NCBI GenBank assembly: GCA_964017045.1
Contig: OZ024811.1
Location: forward strand, 16,452,312-16,516,311
Reading direction: 5' to 3'
DNA from: Omphiscola glabra
Taxonomy: Eukaryota > Mollusca > Gastropoda > Lymnaeidae
DNA: 64,000 nt
Below are positions 49,400-60,930 of this stretch, in pieces. A program made the translations under genes and the position numbers. The stretch's first letter is position 1. Each line of letters starts with the position of its first letter. The notes beneath the pieces are model-generated. The model saw nothing but the letters and a program-made list of their open reading frames with translations, ran no database searches and was not told the origin of the DNA.

Positions 49400-51650
49400 G
49401 GCCACTTGCAGCTGTCAAAGTGAGAAGCATTGATTTTTTAAGTTTATTCCACACACACTTGTAGTTGTAGCGACTTAAACAACCCATGCAGTAGCTCTGT
49501 TTGAAATTATATTTATTTAGCTCATAGAATAAAAAGACGAAATTAAGGCCCTCGGCCCCAAACTGAATTTGTAAAATGGTTGTTGTAATTTAGATTCCTT
49601 ATTTTTATGTCAAACAAAAACTAAAATGTCCTCGTTTGAATTTGATTCAATTCCATCCACCCTTGCAAAAGCACTGTTTGAAATTATATTTATAGGGCTC
49701 ATTTAACACAAAAAAAAAGCTAATTTAGGTCCCCAAACCCCAAACGCAATATTGTAAATTGGTTGTACTAAATAAGAAACCTTTGTGGGGGTGCGCATTT
49801 GTGGGGGTGCGCATTTGTCGGCATGCGCACAACTAACCAAAGTTTTATCGCAATCGAATTAATGGTATAGGAACTAGGGGTCGCAAACCGGGATCCCGAA
49901 TTTCGAAAATACCGGAATACCGGACCATAATTCATGCTCGAAAATACCGGGATTGGATTCATGAAAACCGGGATTTTCGATAATCCCGGGATTTCATTTT
50001 CATTTTTTAAAAATATATTTTCTTAGTTTCCACGTCGTAGTTAGAGCAAGACATAGCAATAATTTTTGAAATGTGCAAATCCATCACACCACGTGTCTCA
50101 AGTTCAAAGAAAGCCGACCGATATGTGTCCTCTCGTTGTGATTAGTTTTGTTTTTTCATCGTTCTCGTGTAGTGTGTAAGTGGAGACGAGTCGCGACCTG
50201 AATGTACGGGAGGTAATCCCTTGTTATGGCGCATTACTCAAATCACGGGGTCAACTTTTAATTAAATTTATTTTTATTGCTTGATTTCTTTTAATTATGC
50301 CAAAAAACCTGCACATTAAAAAATATGAGTAACTCCGTATTTTGATTATACAATACCTTACGTTTAAGACACAGAAAAATAATGTTACTTCTATTTTGTG
50401 ATAATAATATTAATAATTTACATTCAACTCATAATTGATTTTCTATCTATTTTGTCTCAGGCTGAATTTCCCAGTTTGTCTGTACCGTACCTAGCCAAAA
50501 TTTACATGACAATTTTAAACATTAAAACAAGTTTTACACGTCAAACCAATTCGATTGAATTAAATAATTTTTTTAAATGATTAATTTTGCAAGGTTGATA
50601 GAAAGAAATGGGGTACCCTGAAAAAAAGAAACCAAAATTTGAAAAGCATATGAAACTATCGGAAAAAAGACATCAGTGTGGCATTATTTCTTGAAAGCTA
50701 CAGACAATCTCTCAGCTAAATGTATTAGATGTAACAAGATACTTAAAACTTACAACTTCGGGCCTTCACTCTCAATTAAAGTTTGCACATTCCAGTGATT
50801 ACTTGGACGTATTTCTAAGGCCAGATTGCGACCAGATGCGAAAACATATCGTGGATATTCAAAAGCTTGGTCAGACAGCGGATTCCTCGTTGAAAATATC
50901 TTTGAACAATGAAATTGAACATCTTGGATCTGAGCATGATGAACTTGAAGATACACTGCCGCTTAAGAGACAATTAGAAATTGAAATACAAAAGAAACTT
51001 CAGGCTTAGGATAATACTTCCAGACCAAAGGATGGAGACATTGATACATTGGTAAAAATAGAAATGGTTTTATTTGAGAAAGGCGGTTCAAGAGGAAAAT
51101 ATCTAGAAATTGCGTATGATAGCCATTGATAGCCTAAGGTCTATTCCTCCGACCAGTGTGGAGTCAGTGAAGGTGTTCTTGTCATCAGGTTACTTTTGTA
51201 ACCATTTGCGGCCAAAGTCAAGTGACCAAACATTAGACACGTTGTCATTTCCAATCTCATTATTTAAATTTGACCAAAGATTAAAACAACACCAATTCTC
51301 GATTAAAAATCTCGATTAAAAATTCTCTAAATATCGAAAATATCGAAAATACCGGGATTCCGGTATTCGTAAACTTCAATATCGAAAATACCGGTTTTGG
51401 CAAAAGGGACCGGTTTTGCGACACCTAATAGGAACCCCGACGGAAATAATATTTACATTTTACAAAACATAATTTAGGGCCCCCCGGTCCTCAACAGAAT
51501 ATTGTAAAATGGTTGTAAAAATTTAGAAAAATTCACGTGCGTACGGACAACAACTCACCAAAGTTAAATGGATGAATGATATAAGAGCGCATACGGGAGA
51601 CACATAAACATACATACGGACAGGCAGACATTCATTATTATAGATATAGA
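49400..51650 (-). mobile_element. Helitron-like block 2 with nested hAT
   Basis: Reverse-orientation copy of the satellite-bearing block at 20830. Read on the minus strand it starts near 51650 with TCTATA and gaatgtctgcctgtccgtat, and runs through repeated ccattcatccgattgcg-type and gggccggggg-type boxes. A tail with gtggcctgctcacgcgtcga near 49400 is matched by gtggcctactcacgcctcga near 22900. A hAT (49875-51427) is inserted in it. Confidence 0.65.
49875..51427 (+). mobile_element. hAT transposon remnant with BED finger-like segment
   Basis: Ends taggggtcgcaaaccgg and ccggttttgcgacaccta, flanked by perfect 8-base duplications ataggaac (49867-49874 and 51428-51435). The inside near 50650-50780 encodes decayed pieces like a BED zinc finger (WHYF, AKCIRCNKILKTY). 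51110-51319 holds a hAT C-terminal-like stretch (LRPKSSDQTLDTLSF). Middle missing and frames broken. Unlike the 38998 hAT, its ends start TAGGGGTCGC. Confidence 0.88.
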
Positions 51651-51902
51651 TACCTTTCACGACTTTTAAATTTGGATAAAATGCTTAAAAAAGCTCTTTA
51701 AATAATTTTTTAAAACTTGTATTTATAATTTATGATAGTGTTACTTAAAAATTTAATAAATATACTATGCGTATATAAAACTAACAATAGGTTTATGAAA
51801 CAAGTAATAAAGTTACCAATATATTCACCACACAGCATATAAATTGTGTTCACTAACCACGCAAGATAAAATTCGTATTTCTAATTGGATTCTTATAGTG
51901 AA

Positions 51903-53949
51903 CTAGCGAGTACCCGGCATGCCTTGCAATGCCACTCATTGAAATAAAGTGTTTGTGTTTCAATAATGTTTTTTGTAAGTACTTTGAATATACACATTTC
52001 TTTTACCGTCTCGTGCGTATTCGAATTAATTAGAAGGTTTTTCGAAGCGGGAGCCTACCACATGCAGTTTAGTCCCCAAACTTCAAGCGATTGATCCCCC
52101 CCCCCCCCAATCAAACTTCTAGCGATTAATCCCCCCATGCAATAGTTTTGTTTGAAATTATATTTATATGGCTCATTTATTACATATAAACAAATTTAGG
52201 GCCCCGGCCCCAAAAGGAATATTGTGAAATATTTGTACTATTTCAGAAACCTATTTATTAAGTCACATATACAAAATTAAATGCCACAGTTAATATTTAA
52301 TTTATTTCCACCCTCCTATGCAATAGCGGTTTGACATTATATTTACATAGCTCATATAAGAAAAAAAAACGAATTTAAGGCCCCCGGTCCAAAGCGGAAT
52401 ATTGTAAAATGGTTGTACTTATTTAGAAACCTAATGCGGGCCTGCACACATAAATTCACGCATATCAATTCACCAAAGTTTTATTGCAATCGGATGAATG
52501 GTATAGGAATATATACGATAAATATTAATACAATATAAGAGTGGAAAACAAATTAAGGCCCCCGGTCACAAACGGAATATTGTAGAATTGTTGTATTACT
52601 TCAGAAACCTACTTATTATATCACAAAATTTAAAAAAAAAAGAAACATCTTACTAAAGTCGTATCGCATTCAGATGAATGGTATAGGAGCGCATACGGAT
52701 ATTATTTTTTACAAAGCTCATATTAGAAAAAAAAAACGATTTTGGGGCCAACGGCCAAAAACGGATTATTTTAAAAGTGTTGTAACTACTTCAGAAACCT
52801 AATTATTATGTCACACACACAATTTAATGTCGCTACTTGTATTTGATTAAAAATCTATCCATCCAAGCATTAGCTCCGTTTGAAATTTTATTTGTATAGC
52901 TCATATAAGAAAAATAGAACATAGGGCCCATGGCTTAAAACGGAATATTTTTAAACGGTTGTAATAATTCAAAAAGCTTTGCGGGCGTGGGAAAAACATC
53001 TTACTAAAGTTTTATCGCATTCAGATGAATGGTATAAGAGTGCATACCGAAATTACTTTTTACAAAGTTCATATAAGAAAAAAAAGATTTTGGGGCCTAC
53101 GGCCGAAAACGGAATATTTTAAAAGTGTTGTAATGACTTATTAAAATGCGCGAGCTTATGGACAACCACTGATCAAAGTTTTGTTGCAATTGCATGAATG
53201 GTGTAGGAGCGCATAGGGTTTGAAATTATATTTATATAACGCATATAAGAAAAAACGAACATGGGGCCCCTGGCTCAAAACGGAATATTTTAAAAAGGTT
53301 CTAATAATTTAGAATGTTTTGTGGGCGTGCACGCAACAACTCACCAAAGTTTTAGCGTATTCGATAAATGGTGTAGGAGCACAGACGAAAATTATTTTTT
53401 ACAAAGCTCATATAAGAAAAAAAAATATTTTGGGACCAACGGCCAAAATCGGAATACTTTAAAAATGTTGTATGGACTCAGTAAAATGCGCGAGGTTGTG
53501 GACGACCACTCAACAAAGTTTTGTCGCAATCACATGAATGGTGTCGTAGCGCATACGGTTTGAAATTATATTTATATATCTCATATAAGAGAAAACGAAC
53601 ATGGGGCCCCTGGCTCAAAACGGAATATTTTAAAACAGTTATAATTATTCTCCAACCTTTGTGGGCGTGCTCGCAACATCAAACCAAAGATTTAGCGCAT
53701 TAGGAGCAATGGTGTAGGAGCGCAGACGGAAATATGTTTTACAAAGCTCGTATAAGAAAAAACAAAACAAATTAAGGGCCAACGGCTATAAACGGAACAT
53801 TTTATAAGTGTTATAATGACACAATTAAATGCCAGGTTAGGTGGCCAACAATTAATTAAAGTTTTGGCGCAATCGCATGAATGGTGTTGGAGCGCATATG
53901 AGACATACATACATACATACAGACATATATTCATTTTTAAATATATAGA
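51903..53949 (-). mobile_element. Helitron-like element 3 with readable ends
   Basis: Read on the minus strand it starts TCTATATATTTAAAAATGAA after an A and ends ggtactcgCTAG before a T, as Helitrons do. ggcat...atgcc just inside the 3' end can form a hairpin. The left duplication arm has uninterrupted sequence at about 43420. The inside is a string of diverged satellite-like units; no Rep/helicase frame, so it is non-autonomous. Confidence 0.78.
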
Positions 53950-54526
53950 TGTGTTAGTCATATTTGTTTTATTTAACCGAATTCAAATCAATTTTATGTG
54001 CAAATGAATATGTTAAGACATTTATGTAAATGCATAAATTATTTATTATATAAGTCTTATTTTTATATGTTAGAAATAAATGTAATATAATAATTGAATA
54101 ATCATTTAAGTATGTATCGGAATGTGAGATAATGTATTCAGTTTTGACAGTGAATTCACTATTAATGCCCCATATACATTTAGAGTAATACATTTTTTCT
54201 ATCTTCTCTGTATACAATTATTAATCTAGTTTTAAAAATGTCAGCTTTAAGATGGTCTTGCTGTATTTATGGCATTAATATAAATCGAATTTAACTTATG
54301 TGACTTAAATGACTCATTCGATTGAAGCCGTTAAATATATATATATTTAAATATATATATATATATTAGAACTTATCTTAAACCACATATTGCAACCCTT
54401 TAATTTTATAGATTTTTAACAGTGTTACAAAACTGATAGATTGTTTGCCGAAACTTATTGAAACTAAATATAAATGTTGGCTTTTGTACGTTGCTACCAA
54501 TTATTTTAACACAACACACACAAAGC

Positions 54527-55925
54527 ATTGGACAGCGGTGATGTCTCCCTCCTGATCCTCTTGTACCTCAGTGCGGCCTTTGACACTGTCGACCATGAAA
54601 CCCTTTACAAAACCCTTGAAAATTACTTTGGCATTTCTGGTTCAGTTTTGGCTTGGTTATGTCCTACCTCTCCAATAGAACGCAGGCGGTAGCTGTCGAT
54701 GGCTGTCTCTCCGACAGTGCTGACTTGGTGTATGGAGTGCCACAGGGGTCCGTTTTAGGCCCGGTTCTATTTACAATGTATACCAGGCCACTGCTCCTTT
54801 TGCTAGAGAGGCATGCTGTGGAGAGTCAGTCATTCGCGGATGACACGCAGCTATACAATCATACCCATCCCTCTCTTGTTGATTCCGCTGTCCGGACTTT
54901 GCATGAGAGCATTGCTGATGTCAAGTCATGGATGACACTCAGCAAGTTGAAACTTAACGATGACAAAACGGAAGCACTTCTTATTCACGATTGCAAATCA
55001 TCCTCTAACTCAGCTCTCCCCCACCTCATTTCAAGTAGGTAACTCAGACATACAGTTTACATCTTCCACTAGGAATCTTGGTTATTTTCTGTCTCACAAC
55101 TTGTCTCTTGATAATCATATATACCACATTTGTCGCTCTGCATACACGGCCATCCGTCAGATCAGCTCAATCCGCCACTACCTCACAGCTAGTGCAACAA
55201 AAACCCTAGTCTATGCTCTTGTTCTCTCTCGTCTTGACTATTGCAACTCTCTTCTGTCAGGTTCACCAAAACACTTCTTAGAAAAACTACAAAATGTTCA
55301 AAGCTCAGCTGCTAGGCTAGTTTTAAAGGCAAAAAAACGTGATCACGTCACACCACTACTTCATTCACTTCATTGGCTACCTGTACAAGCACGGATTGAC
55401 TATAAACTCTCTGTTCTCTGCCACAACTTTTTCTCGAATTCCTGCCCTTCCTATCTAACCGAACTTCTCTCTGTCTATTCAACCCTTCGACAGCTTCGCT
55501 CCTCCGCAGATGGGCGTATTCTTTCTATCCCCAAGACTCGCACAAAAACATACGGTGAAAGATCTTTCTCTTACTGTGCCCCCAAACAATGGAATTCTCT
55601 TCCACTACACATCGCAATATATCAACTATCACAGCCTTCAAAACTGCACTTAAAACACATCGATTTAAACACTACTACCCCGACTGATTCCTCACATCTG
55701 ACCGATAAACGCTGCTGCTGGCCGCCGTCCATGGCTTGTCATGTAAAAGTTCTGGTGTGGATGAGGTGAATATGCATTAGTTTTTGTTTTGTCTCTAAAC
55801 ATCTGTTCTTTATTACATATATGTATTTTATGTTATTGTCACGATTATGTTTCTTTTTTTAATATTTTATGTACAGCGTGGTGAGCCTAGCCCTAGGCTA
55901 TATAAGACAACAAATAATAATAATA
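54527..55925 (+). pseudogene. 5'-truncated CR1/L2-like LINE with two frame breaks
   Basis: Encodes the C-terminal half of a non-LTR reverse transcriptase: LSAAFDTVDHETL, SYLSNRTQAVAVDG, GVPQGSVLGPVLF, FADDTQLY (catalytic FADD at 54833-54844) and SWMTLSKLKLNDDKTEAL. It continues SRLDYCNSLLSG, KLQNVQSSAARLVL, HVTPLLHSLHWLPV and RSFSYCAPKQWNSLP. Frame shifts near 54650 and 55000-55040 break it, so it is inactive. It ends in an aataataataata tail. Short duplicated aaagc flanks it (54522-54526, 55926-55930), and the empty site is visible in the left arm near 42894-42898. Clade assignment is by recall of family motifs. Confidence 0.9.
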
Positions 55926-55930
55926 AAAGC

Positions 55931-57370
55931 TTTCTCTCTTTAACGTGTAATATGATTTACATTTTTCAATCAAGAAAATTGTCAATTTTTATTACGTTTA
56001 TAAAGGAAAAATGATTTGTTAAATTTTGTGAAAATACAACACAAGAGCGAAAAATAATTGTGTTGGTATCTTTTTTTGGGTAAAATATATCACAAATTTC
56101 AATGGCGTTTTACACATGAAAAATTGTATCTATTGTAAAAAAAAAAAAACTATTGATGTTTCATTTCCAGAAAACGTTCAGGTGTTTCAAGAAGGATGTA
56201 TAAAGATTTTTTAAAAAAGAAAAAGTAAAGGAAAAATTCTATTTCACATTTGTGTAAAAATAAAGATTATGACTTAGAGCGATATTTCCTTAGATATAAG
56301 ATCGGTGTGTTTTACGATTTTCCCATAATAATAGAGTTAAAAAGTGAGGTAACAAATATGTATATTTTTAATGACGATACCAATAAAACAAAGATATTTA
56401 AATTTTACATATATTTAATTTTTTTTTTTTTAAGAACATGGTTTTAACAGTTTTTTAAAAAATTAGTTTTATTTATAGTTCAGAGGCTTGAAGAGTATTA
56501 ATGCATTATTATGTTGTAAAAGTTTAAATCTATACATAGAAACTATAAAGAATAAGATAAATCTAATTTACCATTTCCTAAAACTAGTTTTAAATGGCGT
56601 TGACAATTGTAGTATTTGTAATTTATTTTTAAAAGTACAATATATAAAAAATCGATTCATTTGCATAAAAAAAAAAAAAAAAACAACAAAAAAAAAAAAA
56701 AAAAAAACACAACAAAAAACAGTCCTCTCAATTGCAGGTAGAAAGTAACAGAATATGCCAACTATTATTAACCAGATAACACTGTGTCATATTTTTTATT
56801 TTTTTTAAATATTGAGAAACATTAAATTTCAAAACCTTTTTAGTTGACTCAAATTGCTGCTTTGTCTTGAAGTCTGAATGGTGGGTAATGTTGTAGACAA
56901 CTTGTAATATCTTGTCCATAACTATTGACAGGGGCTTGAAGCATGTAATTAAACATAATCACGTAAAGAGAGATTGAGGAATGTTTAACTATTCTAAAGG
57001 TATGTTTGAAATTCGGGGATGTCGTTGAAACCCAAAGAGGTGAGATTGATTTCGTGATTTAACGTGTGCAGAAAATTAGCTTCTGGGAACTCTCAAGGTT
57101 TAAAAAAAAAGTTGCGAATAAATTGAAAATATAATCTAGATACTTAACATTTTGTAAATGTTTATAAAAGTACATTTCGTCGTGCAAACTAATGTCTTTG
57201 CAGCGAATGGCCACAATTTTGAGGATGTCAGTTAAGTATATAGGCAAATGTTTAAATATAATAAACATTATTTTGAATTAAAATATATATTTACATTTTA
57301 TCATCCTGTGTGTTCTGATGGAAATTGTAAACAAAATCTTTATACAGAAAGATAGATATGTTATCATTAG
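55931..57370. other. Right-arm DNA around pseudogene C exon 5
   Basis: AT-rich intron-like DNA matching 40.9-42.9 kb in reverse, with an A-rich run at 56668-56707. An open frame at 57268-57059 (minus) has a counterpart at 41030-41200 full of stops, so it is not called coding. Confidence 0.6.
56836..56934 (-). pseudogene. Copy C exon 5 (intact exon of a broken gene)
   Basis: 99 nt encoding PLSIVMDKILQVVYNITHHS, then DFKTKQQFESTKK. I count 26 of 33 residues identical to gene B exon 5, with the same splice edges. No exons 3, 4 or 6 of this copy are present, so it cannot make the full protein. Confidence 0.85.
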
Positions 57371-57426
57371 TGGAATAGCGAGGGGGGGGGGGGCGCTGGT
57401 CAGTCACCCAGGTGCCGGTGGCTGTA
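57371..57426. mobile_element. hAT end remnant in right arm
   Basis: agtggaatagcgagg, then a G run, then cccaggtgccggtggctg. This matches, in reverse, the last 60 bases of the hAT at 38998-40898. The flank (atgataacat, reversed) also matches 40899-40908, so this is the same insertion, cut short by a deletion. Confidence 0.75.
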
Positions 57427-57554
57427 GTTTACCTGTTTGTTAAAAATATTCTCTTTATCTTTACTCCCACTTTTCAGTCTAAAAATTTAAAATGTGCAAC
57501 ATCTCCTTATCCCTGAAGTAGAACGGCTTTTAAACAAACGTGTCCATGCTATAA

Positions 57555-57986
57555 TCAATAAAAATGAACTGACATTTCCAGAACGGATTGATTGTCACAC
57601 ATGATTGGGGCGGAGGTTAAAAAGAGAGCTCCACTGTTCTTCAGATAATTTATTGTGTGAACGGAATTTGCTGTGATTTTGGGTAGGGAATTGTTAGGCG
57701 CATGGGGTATGTTTAATAGATTCCTGCACTTTTGAGATTCGAGGGGTGTTTCTTTCCAAAGTACTATGTCTCGGGCCTTCCAGACTTCGCGTGATAATTT
57801 TGGTGTTAACGGCGGAAGTTCGAGCTGGCATTCGTGGTCCACATAGGGAGGTAGAGCATTATATATAACACAGAACTCTTCGTAACATAGAGAGCAGTCA
57901 GATATTCGTGGACGGTGATTATGAAGTCGTAAACACAGCGTACGAAACGTAGTCAAGGATAGAACTAGTGATTGACCATTAGCCAA
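57555..57986 (-). CDS. Open frame of 143 codons, unknown
   Basis: Open frame in right-arm DNA with composition less AT-rich than its surroundings. It has one CSLC pair near residue 32 and no recognised domain. Just outside it, at 57490-57590 (plus strand), is the short conserved frame shared with 37240-37345. It may be part of a transposon now missing from the left arm. I cannot name it and doubt it is a host gene. Confidence 0.25.
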   Translation of the reverse strand: MANGQSLVLSLTTFRTLCLRLHNHRPRISDCSLCYEEFCVIYNALPPYVDHECQLELPPLTPKLSREVWKARDIVLWKETPLESQKCRNLLNIPHAPNNSLPKITANSVHTINYLKNSGALFLTSAPIMCDNQSVLEMSVHFY

Positions 57987-58182
57987 GTGTTATAGTAGTA
58001 AATACACTTTACTGAATTTGTTATATTAATTCATCAATACAGCTTTTATCTATAACTTTTAAAGAGGGGTTGCTAGATCATTCGTTACTGTTCTGTGTTT
58101 TCTTCGTTGTACTTCTCAACGTCTGGTCTAATGAACCATCACAGAGATTAACGGTCACGTACTATACCACTTAGTACATGAC

Positions 58183-58373
58183 CAGTGGCGTAGTCAGGGG
58201 GGGCAAGGGGGGCATCATGCCCCGGGTGCTACACACAAAGGGGCGCCAAATGGTATATTTTACTATAATATTGTATGGTTTTCGAATAGGGGGGCGCTAA
58301 AAAGTATTGGGGGGGGGGTGGGCGCTAAAAAGGTATTGTGTCCCGGGCGCGAGTTAAGCTCGCTACGCCACTG
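58183..58373. mobile_element. hAT-type MITE, copy 3
   Basis: Ends cagtggcgtagtcaggggg and ctcgctacgccactg, with perfect 8-base duplications tacatgac at 58175-58182 and 58374-58381. Same family as 2344-2527 and 14312-14486. Confidence 0.93.
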
Positions 58374-59484
58374 TACATGACCATACCTCACAATACCATG
58401 CCATCTGTGACATAGACAAATTCGATGGCTCTTGATTAAGACTTAAAAATAATTGATCGATATTTGTGGTATAGGAAATGACAAACAAGAAAAGATAACA
58501 TTAAAAAAAAATACTTGCTAACATTACCAAAACTTTTCCGTTTTATAGATGTAAATACATGTCTTTACTTTTAAACTTTGTCCTTTCTTATGTTCAAATA
58601 TTGGAAATAAATGGTTTGCATTAACTAATTAATTATTTAAAGCATTTATGATCAAATAAATAGTAAAAAAAAGATTATATCGGTCGTATAAAAAAATGAT
58701 TAAAATTAATTTTTTTTTGAAAGTAAAAAAAATTATCACGTGACTGAAAATTAAACTATCAGGCTGTAAATTTAATCAAACAAATGTCTAGAGCAGCTCG
58801 GTATCAGAGGGAGAACAATGCACAAACATTCACTACAAGGTTCTTTCAACGTCTGATTAACCAGAATAAATGAACGCAAAAGACCGCCTAAACGCTACGT
58901 CGTAATTACAATAAATGTTCAGATGAAGGCGAGGAAAGCGTTCATGAAATAAACTAACACTTTAATCAAATAAAACACAGTATCTGATCTGCAATAATTA
59001 CTCTTGAATTGCCATACTTGACAAAATGCAAAGTCAAAATGCTAAAGATTGAAGTTTTTCAAAAAAATAAAGAAAGAAGAAACGAGAAACAATGTAGATC
59101 CTTTTAAGGGAAATAGTAACGAAAATAAGAATGCAGTTTAGTACTAAATGAATGGCTTGAAACACTGATTGAACGGATGTGGACTATATTCTGACTTATG
59201 AATTCATTTACTGTGTACAACAAAACTAAAAAGATAAAGTTCGTTGGACACAAATCCTCTGAACATTAAATTTATGCGGACATTTTCTTTCTACTGGGAT
59301 GTTTAAAAATGTCTTTGCTAAAGCCTGTTTTTTGACCAGCTTTTTTCAGCTTTTTAATTTTATTACTTTTTTGTTCACCAATTAGCTTTGTATCATTGGC
59401 GTCACCAATTAGCTCCGTAGTCCTGTCGCCTTTCTTTGGGAAGGTATGTTATCTTTTCCAGAGGGGTCTACATTGTGCAACTAA

Positions 59485-59667
59485 GTGAGACATTCATTTC
59501 TGGAGTGTTTTGGCCCAATCAATAAGGATGCAGCAGTCGACTGTGACCATGATACATTTACAAGGCTTAACAGAATTTCAGGAGCCCTTACTGGATTATT
59601 CGCTGTGTGTGGGACTTTATATTTGACCCTTTCTAGTATTATTACATTTTCTATAACCTTCTTATGA
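59485..59667 (+). CDS. Possible terminal exon or ORF remnant with membrane helix
   Basis: Open frame HSFLECFGPINKDAAVDC, then FTRLNRISGALTGLF and a hydrophobic AVCGTLYLTLSSIITFSITF end before a stop. A decayed copy lies at 36091-36273 (minus), where the frame is preceded by ttttcag, which could be a 3' splice site. Antisense to the ARM-CARD family in both arms. No family recognised; it may be part of an older gene or a chance frame. Confidence 0.35.
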   Translation: MRHSFLECFGPINKDAAVDCDHDTFTRLNRISGALTGLFAVCGTLYLTLSSIITFSITFL

Positions 59668-60245
59668 GTCAAAATAATGTTTTATGCATATTTGATTATT
59701 ATCTTAATTTTTATATCAACGAAATAGATTAACCGAATTAGTCTAATTATGGTATTATAATCTTTTTGATATCGTTATACTTGGTATATTGTTTTTCGAT
59801 ATCTGTTACGCATTATTAATTTAAAGTGCCGAAACTAAAACATATTATATTTTTAAACCTATATAATGGTACGTAAAAGTATTAAAATACCGGGGGAAAA
59901 GTACATATTACATTTTTACGATTACTTTATAAACCTTTTTAATATAATTCCGTTAAAAATATTTTTACCCGAAAAAAACCAAATGCATACGTTTATTAGT
60001 CGCCCTTTTATTACAAATTAGAAATATAGTTGTTTGTTCGTATGTGAGCTTATTTGTTTGCGTGCAAGTTCATAAGAGTTTCCATACAATAGTATATGTT
60101 CTGTTTTAAAGATAAGAAACTCATTTTGAAATAGCCCAAGATCATAGTGAAAAGTAAACAGAAAAAAGAATACTTCTTATGCAGAAAAGTATATCAAATT
60201 ACAAATTATCAATGATAAGCATGCTAATCTGTTCAATGATCAGTA

Positions 60246-60802
60246 CACCCATACCTCGCTTTACGGCCTAGATACGTTCCGGAAAAGTTGTCCGTAAAGC
60301 GATAAGACGTATAATAAATCAATAATTTTGATATAAACCCATACAAATTTAATTTGATCTGTTCCAATTTTTGTTTAAAATAATATAGTCGTTAGTTCAT
60401 AAATCCTTTTATTCTTTTCATTTCCTATAAAAATAAAAGTACAAAACATTGTAATAATTAACAGAAATTTAAAAAATTCACATATAAATTAAAAAACAAA
60501 AGAAATAATATGCACATATTTATACATAAAATAAAATTCACCAATTAATCCAAACAAACAAAACAGAAACAAACACGTCAACTTACTGAGTCACAGGATA
60601 TGAATAAGGTGGAATAGCACAGGAAATAAGGCATATTACTAAAGCAGAGTCGCCTGAGGGGAAAAGCTGAAACTAAAGAGAGGATATCTATTGGCCGTAT
60701 AATGAAACATCGTGGGCCGTAAACCGAAAAAGTGCCATAATTTAAAGCTGGTCATAAAGCGAAATGCCGTATAAAGAGCGGCCGTATAGCGAGGTATAGG
60801 TG
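60246..60802. mobile_element. pogo/mariner-like MITE
   Basis: 557 bp with inverted ends cacccatacctcgctttacgg and ccgtatagcgaggtataggtg, flanked by TA on both sides. The left arm has the same flanks joined at a single TA (35673-35674). The inside repeats gccgtaaa / gccgtata motifs and has no coding frame. TA duplication and ends fit the Tc1/mariner/pogo superfamily. Confidence 0.87.
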
Positions 60803-60930
60803 TATTAAAACGAATTGCAAAAATAAAGTGTTAACACTGCATAATTATGTTATTGATATCCTATTCAAACTAAACAATCAAAAAAGCTTTCTTGTTAAGG
60901 AAATTATAAATTAAAATAAAGATGTTTTAT

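Noticed and set aside
53321..54007. Several open frames over the satellite units
   Set aside because: The same repeat unit translated in different frames; repetitive, with no domain.
57059..57268. 69-codon minus-strand frame in the right arm, thought of as another exon of copy C
   Set aside because: The matching left-arm sequence (41030-41200) has stops, and gene A has no counterpart exon.
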